From assembly GCF_051020765.1 (NCBI RefSeq), contig NC_134941.1, positions 3,286,001-3,350,000 of the forward strand: a DNA stretch of 64,000 bases, written 5' to 3'. Source of the DNA: Lasioglossum baleicum (taxonomy: Eukaryota > Arthropoda > Insecta > Hymenoptera > Halictidae). Positions 47,150 through 55,419 of the stretch are shown piece by piece. The notes under the pieces were generated by a model. That model was not told the DNA's origin, searched no databases, and worked only from the letters and a program-made list of their open reading frames with translations. Made by a program: the position numbers and the translations under genes. The stretch's first letter is position 1. The number at the start of each line of letters is the position of its first letter.

Positions 47150-47679
47150 CCTTAACACCGATGACTCAGCAAGTCACCACCTAAAAATTGCTGTACCATT
47201 ATTCAAAATATTGTTTAAATTATTAAACATGTTGGTAGCTAATCAATTACTAAACATTTAAGTATTGTGTGAGGTATTATATCAATTTCATATCCATAAA
47301 ATGAAAAAAATTATATAGAATGGAATTATTCGAGCTAGAAATAAATGTTTAATTTTCTAGTTAACCGTTTGCACTCCTTTGTCGAGTGGGACTCGACATC
47401 AGAGAAAGAAAAATGTTAATAAAACTGGTTCTTCCTTTATTTATCTAATTTTTAGTTAAAAACAAACATAAGTTCCCGAAATCTAAATTACAACAAAGTT
47501 TGGCAGAGCTATATTTAATATAGTTAGTAAACAAAATTGTTTAAAATAAGTAGCAGTCAAGGAACTGTCCTTTGAAGTAAATTTCAAATGAAACACTTGA
47601 AATAGTAAGGAGTTGTTGGCAATAAAATTGAAAAATAATTCGGAGTGCAAAGGGTTAAAACAGATCCAAGTGCAAAGGG
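47150..47679. mobile_element. piggyBac-like MITE carrying a nested second copy
   Basis: TTAA at 47146-47149 precedes CCCTTAACACCGATGACTCA; the right end AAGTGCAAAGGG is followed by TTGA at 47680-47683 (one change from TTAA). Internal ACCATTATTCAAAATATT and CAATTACTAAACATT match 11058-11270, so this is the same family. It is interrupted at 47365-47654 by another TTAA element. Without the insert it would be about 236 bp, near the 213 bp of its relative. Confidence 0.85.
47365..47654. mobile_element. Nested piggyBac-like MITE, TTAA-flanked
   Basis: TTAA at 47361-47364 and 47655-47658 flank ends CCGTTTGCACTCC and GGAGTGCAAAGGG. Next to the left end is GTCGAGTGGGACTCGAC, a perfect palindrome around G. 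290 bp with no transposase. It inserted at a TTAA inside the 47150-47679 element, showing piggyBac-type activity after the outer copy was in place. Confidence 0.88.
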
Positions 47680-47683
47680 TTGA

Positions 47684-47759
47684 AGGTTACATATATGGAA
47701 ATGTTCTTGACATAGTATCACAGATATAGTATTACGCACTAATAAATAAAATGAAACAA
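47684..47759. other. AT-rich spacer
   Basis: Nothing recognised. Confidence 0.4.
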
Positions 47760-48560
47760 CAATGTTATAAGGCGACAGTCTTGTATTTACGTCGGACATT
47801 CGCAAATATAGACTACTGTGGTTCGTGGGCTGAAAGCAAGGCAGATTTTAAGGAGATCGATGAAACGGCGAGACCACTTTGTTTTCCTCTTCAGAATGCA
47901 AACAGAGGCCGGGCGGTGAACACGGAGCTTGGCAGCGGTTTACGAAAACAGATCGAATCAGCGAAGTTTGTCAAAACCTAGAAGGATGGTCGGCCTTTCT
48001 GTTGTTGCGAGGTGCAGGCCAATAAATTTCACGCAAATCGCGTAAAACTGCTTAGCCGCCGGTTTATGGGAGCCGAAACTTTTTAGACGCGTTGTTGACC
48101 GGGCGATATACATAAATTCCGATCAACCGAGAAACTTTCCGGAAGGTAAAACCAGGTAGTAGTTCAGACAATGCGAAACATCGGCTGTACTACGCAACCG
48201 TGTACGCTTTTGTCCGAATTTTATGAAGCTCGGGACTCTCGAGACGTTCTTTTCCCCGCCAAATGAAATCGTCACATTTTATGAGCACGATGCATCAAAA
48301 CGCACTCGAATAATTTTGTAAATATTGACTGAGCGTGTACTCGTACATGCTGCACCAGTTTTTTTCTCCCTTTTTTTATGTATGTCGCAGAACTTGTGAA
48401 AATCGAGGTAATCGACAAATTTTATTGTCCATTGTTCGCTCGGTAGATTTGAGAATAAAAATTCCTTTTTTGCAAATAAAACTCGCTTCACCCTCGGCCG
48501 TCGAGCCCATAAAAAATACATTTTACGCTTTCAACGAAAACGCCAGTTAAAAGCTCAGCC
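47760..48560. other. GC-richer non-repeat patch
   Basis: CG-containing sequence with short overlapping frames on both strands (plus 47751-47981, plus 48335-48550, minus 48279-48521) and no recognisable domain. One of the longest such patches, and a candidate conserved host regulatory region. Confidence 0.3.
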
Positions 48561-50057
48561 GCGAGGCAACAATAAAACTGCGGAATGAAACGGACTTTGT
48601 TTCCATAAACAGAAAGTTGCTTTGGCTGTAAGGATATAATTAAAACAATTTCCCACGCTGCGTCTTTCCTTAATGATATCTTTTTTTAATTATCCTTATA
48701 ATTGTATACTTCTACAATTTTTTACGGTTAATATTGTATTGCTGTTAAGTGCAATACATTGTTGAATACAAATCAATTTATTTCATTTCAAGGATTAATT
48801 TCGAAACGTGGATTAAAATTCGATCCGAGTAGTACTTATTCAACATAATTCTTTTGTTTATGCATTTGTCTCTTATTTAGCTACATTTTATTACGAATTG
48901 ATATTTACTCGATGTATTTCACGAGCTCGCGAGAATTCTATATCGAAAGTGATGGATTAAAGAGAACAATAATTCGAAACGACTTGTATTCTTCATTGTC
49001 TTCGGTTCGGTTCATTCGACTTACAACGAGATTCCAGCCTCGCCCGAAAGTTCAGATCCAACAAAAGAGGAAGGAAAGAGAATTGAGAGAAAGAAAGTAA
49101 ATTGCATTTAATTGTTTCGTCGAACTCCTTCAGGAGACTCGATTTAAGGTAATGGGTAATTGATTTTCGGAAGTTATAGAAAGACAAAAACTTTGCATTA
49201 CGCTCAATGCCATTATTTAAAGAACGATCAACCTACCGTGCATGTGTACTTGCGAATAGAATACATTTAAAAAGAGAGAGATTCATGCCTTTTTCTATAT
49301 TTATAAATAAAATAAAATAACCGGAGAAGAATTTATAAATGCGAATTTAAATAGAGTTGTATCATATTTTCCAGTTTTTCAAGTAAAATTTATTTGAAAG
49401 TGGAGAGACAATATTAACATTCATTGTACATGAATAATCGGTTCGTTAAACGTCAAAAAATAAGGCATTAAAAAATGAAAAAATGTATATAACATCATTT
49501 TAAAGAAGGCAATTCCAAAAAATATCTTGGATAATAAAAAACGATGTATTATGTCTGAGACTATTAGCGAGTTTCGACGATTCTATTATTCAGAAGTGAA
49601 ACAATATGCTGCAAAAATAATTCGCTCGAACATTCTTCGTGTGACAAAATTGTTACAAAATAAAATCTGTTCCGAAAATATAATTTCGTAAAATAGTCTG
49701 CCCGAGGGAAATAGTAATTCAGTAATTCAATAATAGAAAGAAGATACTAAACTAAACATTCTTTTAACAAATATTTGAGTAATATTTATTATCTTCAGTT
49801 CGTGAAGCTGTTTCAAATTAAGAGCATTGTGAAGTTTACAACATTTCACAATTGCATTTACAATGTAAACTCCTTTGTCTTTTTCAATTCTTCTTTCATT
49901 ATTTTTCTTAAGTTTTCAGTTCCCTAAGTAGATCTTTTCGTGCATTTCACTTTGCTTTGTTTGTTATTTTTTAAATGAATAATTGACAATTTTGTTTCTT
50001 TTGCCAACTAGAATACGTTATAATGCACGAGTACACCCGCAGTAATTGATTTTACCC
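48561..50057. other. AT-rich DNA, nothing recognised
   Basis: No repeat termini and no credible frame. Confidence 0.4.
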
Positions 50058-50059
50058 TA

Positions 50060-50649
50060 CAGTGACTCCCACTAATATTCGGACACTCTTAAAAACACCA
50101 TAACTTTTTTAATATTGGAATATACGATTTGAAATTTTCGGAGAAGTTAGAACAATTGGTTTGCTACACAACGTGACAAAATTTTTTGAAAAAAAACTGC
50201 AAGTTGTCGGAATTACAGAGAAAATACTAAAAGTTGTACTTTTCAACTTTTTTATGTGCGCTTATATGGACAATTTGGAAAACACGTTTCGTAGATCTGT
50301 ATCGATTAAACATATTCTGAAAATTTCAAAATCGGTCGACGTTGTAATGAGCTACAAACGTTTAAAGATGGTAAAAATTGCAGTTGTTCACGATTTCCGG
50401 CCTCCAACTGCTGTAATTCTAAGGATTCTTACATCTTTCAATGCCTGTCGTTTTTTCCCGCATGAACCGATTTATAGGCTCGCATAAAGAAGTTGTAAAA
50501 TGCAACTTTTAGTATTTTCTCTACAATTACGACCAAATTCAATTTTTGAAAAAATTTCTTTTCACGTCCTGTAGTAAATTAATTGCTCTAGCTTCCCAAA
50601 AAAGGTTCTCGTCTGTTTGAGAGCGTCCAAATGTTAATGGGAGTCACTG
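50060..50649. mobile_element. Foldback transposon of the CAGTGA family, TA-flanked, best-preserved ends
   Basis: TA at 50058-50059 and 50650-50651. Left end CAGTGACTCCCACTAATATT, right end reversed CAGTGACTCCCATTAACATT. The arms stay largely complementary inward: TTAGAACAATTGGTTTGCTA against TAGTAAATTAATTGCTCTAG, and AAAGTTGTACTTTTCAACTT against AAGTTGTAAAATGCAACTTT. They meet near 50400. 590 bp, no transposase; the 108-codon plus frame 50161-50487 is a palindrome by-product. The TA duplication and CAGTG termini place the family with Tc1/mariner elements. Confidence 0.9.
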
Positions 50650-50651
50650 TA

Positions 50652-51261
50652 TATTTTCAATTTCATTTTTGACGAAGGCATTTTATAAGTGAAAATAGTA
50701 TTTAATGTTCCGAGTAAGGAAAACATAATCTGCTACATTTCGTGGCTAGTGAATGGATTCGTTTCTTAAAATTCGCAGCATTATCTCGAGCTTAACGGCG
50801 ATGCTTTCATTAACCATGACGATATTATCTGGCGAAATCAGCTAAATGTCGCCGCAGCTTCTCGTTCTTAGATGTGATTGGCGGTCTAGATGGTTTTGAG
50901 GCGGATACTGAGGAAAATTGGAGTTTTACCGTCTGCTCCTGAGACAGTTTACCCGCGGAATAATTATTATTGCTGTCAGACTGCTGAGTTACGTTATTAC
51001 GGGATAAAGATAGGAAAGTTGCACCCCTTAAATATACAGTTGAGCCGCGCACCGAGCCAGCTCACTGATCCGCTAGTAATATAATTTACATTATCCTCGA
51101 AGAATCTTAATAAGACATCCTCAGGACGATTTTTATCGCGTTGTATATTTTTTAGAGCACGAGACATTGTCTACATTGTCGGGCGAGTTTATAAGCAACG
51201 ACATCTCAGACTGTCCTTGATATACAGAATATTTTAGCTCAATATTTTCTTCGTTGACAAT
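50652..51261. other. Mixed-composition DNA, nothing recognised
   Basis: The 50810-51090 stretch is GC-richer with overlapping open frames on opposite strands and no domain. Confidence 0.35.
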
Positions 51262-51875
51262 GATTACTACGGATTTTTATACAAAATAAAAATTCTCTGC
51301 ATTCATTACGAGACAGAGTGGGGCAAAAATTTAATCAACGATTAACGAATACATTTCTACTTCAAACGTTAATCGCAATTAACAATTAAACTCCTATTTT
51401 AGTCGTTAATTGCGGTTAACGATTACATTCTTTTCAATTGTAATCGTCGATCGGATAATTGATTAATGATTAACTGCTGAAACTTTGAAATGAAATACGG
51501 AACCAAAACTGTATGAATACTGAAAAAAATGTAAACTGAGAGTTTTTGTTGAGATATATTTCTGTCAATTCTCCATCTCCGCGCTTCCTGTCTCCCTCAC
51601 CCTCCTTATTACAATTTATGGATAGACCGTGTGGCGATTAACTTCAACAATTGATTAAATTAGTCTCCGATTTTTCGATGATTTCTTTTTTTAATCAACG
51701 ATTGACGATTAACTTCAACAATCGATTGAATCAGTCGTCGATTTTTCAATGATTACCTTCTTGAATCGTACACATCAATCAATCAATCTTGAGTAAAATT
51801 TTAATTGATTAATGCCCAACTTTGTTACGAGATACAGGAGCTACACAATTATTGCTTTCCTTCATCCTTGGACGG
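51262..51875. mobile_element. AGACTGCGG-family fragment split by a hAT MITE
   Basis: ACTACGGATTTTTATACAAA, TAAAAATTCTCTGCATTCAT and TACGAGA precede the insert. After it (51825 on) TTACGAGATACAGGAGCTAC and ATTGCTTTCCTTCATCC continue the order seen in the 7345 copy. Only the left half of the element remains. Confidence 0.65.
51314..51824. mobile_element. hAT-type MITE with perfect 8-bp duplication
   Basis: TTACGAGA at 51306-51313 and 51825-51832 is an exact 8-bp target duplication. Left end CAGAGTGGGGCAAAAATTTA, right end reversed CAAAGTTGGGCATTAATCAA. Closely similar along its length to 30540-30991 (shared TACATTCTTTTCAATTG, GGATAATTGATTAATGATTA, CTCCATCTCCGC) but longer by about 60 bp. No transposase. 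Confidence 0.93.
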
Positions 51876-51984
51876 CGGGATGGGTCCATTTTGACCCAGA
51901 ATTATAAACGTTCCATCCAAATTTTATTCTGTCAGCAGTCGTTCGCAATTATTATTAGCTACTTATATTGAGTCCAAAGAAAGA
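51876..51984. other. Spacer
   Basis: Contains the short hairpin TGGGTCCATTTTGACCCA at about 51889; otherwise nothing. Confidence 0.4.
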
Positions 51985-51988
51985 TTAA

Positions 51989-52161
51989 CCCCTTGCCGTA
52001 CCATTTTCTTTACAGTTACTACATTTATTTTAATGCATAATATTAGTTAGAAACGAATCTTTCTTTTTATTTCATCTAAATAGAAACGCGTAACATTCAT
52101 ATTTGTTAGACTTTGTTAAAATCTGCATGACTAGTCTGACTCGTTAAAATACGGCAAGGGG
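51989..52161. mobile_element. piggyBac-like MITE, TTAA-flanked
   Basis: TTAA at 51985-51988 and 52162-52165 flank exact inverted ends CCCCTTGCCGTA and TACGGCAAGGGG. 173 bp and AT-rich inside. The termini differ from the CCCTTTGCACTC type, so it is a separate but similar family. Confidence 0.9.
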
Positions 52162-52165
52162 TTAA

Positions 52166-52579
52166 TGTTGACCTCAAAGATGTGAATTGAAAAATATCAA
52201 TATAAATAATAAATATGGCTGCCATGAAATCATGAAAAGCTCCCGCAGTTCAAAAGTTAATCATTTTAATAAGTCAAAAATAATGCGACAGTAGTTCCGA
52301 ACTCTTGGAATACTTTCACAGTTTTTAACTTTAATGACTACAATAGCGGTTATTCAATGAATTTATTGTAGAAGTGATAATAACTTGGTAAATTGTCAAC
52401 TGTAGTCAAATTTCGCAGCAGTATACAATGTTATCTGCACGAATGAATAATCCATTACTTCCAAGAAAATGGCAAGAAAATTTAAATTTAAAATATTTGC
52501 CCCGTCCTTCGTTTAGTCAAAATGGCGTGGGCAGATGATGAACGACCATGAATATTTTATATGATAAAGTTTCTAAGAC
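52166..52579. other. AT-rich DNA, nothing recognised
   Basis: Left flank of the BEL element; no feature seen. Confidence 0.4.
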
Positions 52580-52584
52580 AGTAC
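52580..52584. other. Target-site duplication (left) of BEL element
   Basis: AGTAC here is repeated at 60628-60632. A 5-bp duplication is usual for BEL/Pao elements. Confidence 0.95.
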
Positions 52585-53826
52585 TGTTCCGTCTCAAGAA
52601 TCGTTGTCCCTCGCAAATATTCGATTTCTAACGAACGATTTATTAACGGGTCTTCCCTCGAAAACACATTACGATCGAGCCCCCCTTTACAATGTTTTTC
52701 CTTATAACAGCGACACGACGATGCAAGATCGGTATTTGTTTTTAGCAATCGCTCGTCCCCCCAAACATCAGAGACACGGAGAGTCGATTCTCGAATGTTC
52801 TGCAACATTGTCGTGCCCAGGAAACCGTTAGAGATTAAATAATTTGATATACCGTAACTGACCAAAAACAGTCGGCATTCGCTTCAGGTATTGCAACCTT
52901 CGGAACAACCCAATCGCGATATGGGTCGATTGTATGCACAGTCATAAAATATCTACAGTCTAAAGTCTAAAGAATCCTCGCGTTCGTTAATCTCGGTCAA
53001 GTATCCACGTTCACCCTCGACCATCTTGTTTCAAGGATGCGCGCTAGCTCGTAAATCTACGGAAAAGGGACACCATTAAATTCTTACAACATGCTTCCAA
53101 GGGTGCATCGGCCGACCCATACACAATTCTTAATATCGAAGATTTGTGTACGTATATTTCGGACAGTAAACAATTCGCATGTATACGGTTCATCTGCACT
53201 GCTGCTCTCGTAAACCAAGAGATGGCATTGCCCTCGCAGGCCCGTCACATGGAAATGCTGCATGTTCATAAACAATCGAAAACCTCTCGTTCTCCAACTC
53301 GGGCATACTCCTACTCTTCTTTCCAATCGACCAATCGAAAGAAAGTGTAAAGAGTGATCGATGTCCTGATTGGAAGCGAAAGATCGACAGCACCAACCAG
53401 GTTGCTTACCATTAGAACAAAAGACGATTCATTCTTTTCCCTACTCCAAAGCCAACCTCTCATCCACGAGGCGCTTCTCAAAAAACTCGTGTGGTATGGA
53501 AGTCGAGATCACTCTCAGTTCGTTACGATCCTTCGAACGAGTGACACTAACCATACAACCGAGCGTTACACTTCTTGCTACCGATATCGTGCAAGCGAAG
53601 TAATACAGATCAACACGGTTTGATCTGCGCGCGTATAAGGCAAGACTTGTCGGCACAGCCTTACTGACGAGTCCTCCGGCAAGTCTAGGACGAAACGCAA
53701 TTCTTTCATTTTTTACATTTCCTTCATTCCATCCAATCCGATCCGATAAATTGAAATAGTTGTCCAAGGTTAATTCGGCGGACAACCAAACGATAGACTC
53801 GCGGACACGACGGTCGCGACAAAACA
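52585..53826 (+). repeat. 5' LTR, 1242 bp
   Basis: Starts TGTTCCGTCTCAAGAATC and ends GGTCGCGACAAAACA, giving the canonical TG...CA. Every block compared with 59386-60627 is the same at a constant offset of 6801 bp. It is unusually long for a BEL LTR but within the known range. Short frames inside it recur in both LTRs and have no recognised product. Confidence 0.97.
53634..53639 (+). promoter_or_regulatory. Possible TATA box in the LTR
   Basis: TATAAG within GCGCGTATAAGGCAAGAC, about 190 bp before the LTR end. A transcript starting 25-30 bp downstream would leave an R-U5 of about 160 bp, a plausible size. No further promoter element is confirmed, and the same site exists at 60435-60440 in the 3' LTR. 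Confidence 0.35.
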
Positions 53827-53829
53827 TTT

Positions 53830-53848
53830 TGGTCCTTCGAGCCGGATT
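53830..53848 (+). promoter_or_regulatory. Primer binding site, tRNA-Tyr type
   Basis: TGGTCCTTCGAGCCGGATT starts 3 bases after the 5' LTR. It is complementary to a tRNA 3' end of AATCCGGCTCGAAGGA plus CCA, which is the T-arm and acceptor end of insect cytoplasmic tRNA-Tyr as I remember it. Reverse transcription would be primed here. Confidence 0.85.
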
Positions 53849-54095
53849 CGGTGACCTTGTGAGTGTACAGTGAGTGCAAGGACAATTCAAGGTGGAAAAC
53901 ATCAATCATTGAGAGAATTGCGTCCACGATCAACCGACAACGTTGACCAGCTTACGCAGAGAGCAGCCACGATCAGCCGACAACGTTGAGCAACCGCCAG
54001 CGATAGCAATCAACCGTATCAGCTCAAGGTAGGCACGTTTTTGAATTTTCCGATCAGGATCGTTTATTGGCCACCCCCATCGAGACATTCGTAAA

Positions 54096-55415
54096 ATGGC
54101 AAACACGAGCAAGTTAAGCCAGCGTATTAACGCCCTCAAGGTTAAACAACGCGTTTTCAAGTCGGATCTAACAGACTTTTCTAACGAATTATCGAAATAT
54201 CAAGAGTCCGCGACCGCGCGTACAATACTTCGAGAACGGGTAGAACAACTCAGGAAACAATTCGACGCGTTCAACGACGCCCAAGACGAGCTAGGTCATC
54301 ATGAAAACTTCGAACAGTTACAAATTGAACGAAAGGCCGTGAGAGATTCGTATTACAATGCGCTAGCCACCGCGATACAAATACTCGATGAATCGCCGAC
54401 GGCACAGAGCCAATCGACTAGAACCGCGATTGATTCACCAGCTCCATCCACATCTACCAGCATCACCGGGGTGCATTTACCCAAAATTCGTCTTCCGCGT
54501 TTCGATGGACGGCTCGAGAAATGGTTGCCTTTCAAGGACGCATTCTTGAGCTTGATCCAGGGTCACCAAGGACTCACCGATATCCAACGTTTCAATTATC
54601 TCAGGCTATCGGTAACAGAACAAGCCGAAGAGGCCATTGAATCGTTCACAATGAGCGAGGAGAATTATAAGGCCGCGTGGGCTCAATTATTAGAAACGTA
54701 CGACAATCAACGCGCGCTCATTCTACGTCATACCACATTGTTACTAGAGACACCTGCTATGCTCAACGGTTCACCAGCCGAAATAAATAACCTGATAAAT
54801 TATATGCAATCGCACATCCGCTCGTTGCAATCGCTCGGTAGATCCTGGGAAAACATCGCGAGCGATCTAATCACGGTTATCGCTATCAATCGAATGGACG
54901 ACGAAACGCGCAGAAATTGGGAACAAACCCTTGTAGATACCGGCATGCCTCTCGCATCAGACATGTTCAAACATCTTCGCAATGCTTCACATCAAGGCAA
55001 TTTTCGCGCCGCACCGGCAAATACGAAACAATACAGGAAAGCGTTGCCAGAAATTAGTCGACCGTCGGCAAATCTTCGACCGCGAGCCCCGAAACGAACG
55101 TTCGCGACAATATCGAAAGGAACATCGGCGTCTCCGAGACCGAATAAACGAACATTCACAACGACAACCAACGTTCAAGCATGCCAGATCTGCAAATCTT
55201 CGACACACAAATTATTTGCGTGTCCTACATTTGGGAACATGACCATCGATGAACGATGGGCAGCGACTACGGCAGCAAATCTATGCTCGAATTGTTTACT
55301 AGCAGGTCACACTCTTGACAAATGCATAAAGGGTCGGTGTCGCATTTGTGGTAAGAGACACAATACCAGATTGCATAGAGAACAGAGACCGACGATTCCT
55401 GACAAAGAAACATGA
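54096..55415 (+). CDS. gag: BEL/Pao Gag protein
   Basis: A 439-residue capsid/nucleocapsid precursor that packages the element RNA in cytoplasmic particles. The ATG at 54096 lies in a good context (AAAATGG), 269 bp after the LTR. Residues 1-100 are charged and probably coiled coil (KLSQRINALKVKQ, EQLRKQFDAFNDAQ). Residues ~128-300 match the DUF1759 capsid-like region of Pao elements, opening with LPKIRLPRFDGRLEKWLPFK. A basic linker (~300-360) precedes three zinc motifs: residues 363-376 (CQIC-x4-H-x4-C), 397-410 (CSNC-x4-H-x4-C) and 415-427 (CRIC-x3-H-x4-H, a variant). The frame ends with TGA at 55413 and pol follows in the SAME frame. The length is usual for the family, and no lesion is seen. 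Confidence 0.96.
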   Translation: MANTSKLSQRINALKVKQRVFKSDLTDFSNELSKYQESATARTILRERVEQLRKQFDAFNDAQDELGHHENFEQLQIERKAVRDSYYNALATAIQILDESPTAQSQSTRTAIDSPAPSTSTSITGVHLPKIRLPRFDGRLEKWLPFKDAFLSLIQGHQGLTDIQRFNYLRLSVTEQAEEAIESFTMSEENYKAAWAQLLETYDNQRALILRHTTLLLETPAMLNGSPAEINNLINYMQSHIRSLQSLGRSWENIASDLITVIAINRMDDETRRNWEQTLVDTGMPLASDMFKHLRNASHQGNFRAAPANTKQYRKALPEISRPSANLRPRAPKRTFATISKGTSASPRPNKRTFTTTTNVQACQICKSSTHKLFACPTFGNMTIDERWAATTAANLCSNCLLAGHTLDKCIKGRCRICGKRHNTRLHREQRPTIPDKET

Positions 55416-55419
55416 CTAG
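55413..55419 (+). promoter_or_regulatory. Gag-Pol stop codon in readthrough context TGA-CTAG
   Basis: The gag stop TGA is followed directly by CTAG and the same frame stays open for 1300 codons. UGA-CUAG is the established consensus for programmed readthrough in animal genes and some RNA viruses. The simplest reading is that a few percent of ribosomes pass this stop to make Gag-Pol. The alternative is one recent point mutation in an originally continuous gag-pol frame, as many BEL elements have. Confidence 0.7.

Noticed and set aside
53441..53905. 154-codon minus-strand open frame in the 5' LTR (and a 130-codon counterpart in the 3' LTR)
   Set aside because: It lies antisense to the LTR, crosses the LTR/leader boundary, and has no recognisable domain. 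A fortuitous frame in GC-richer DNA.
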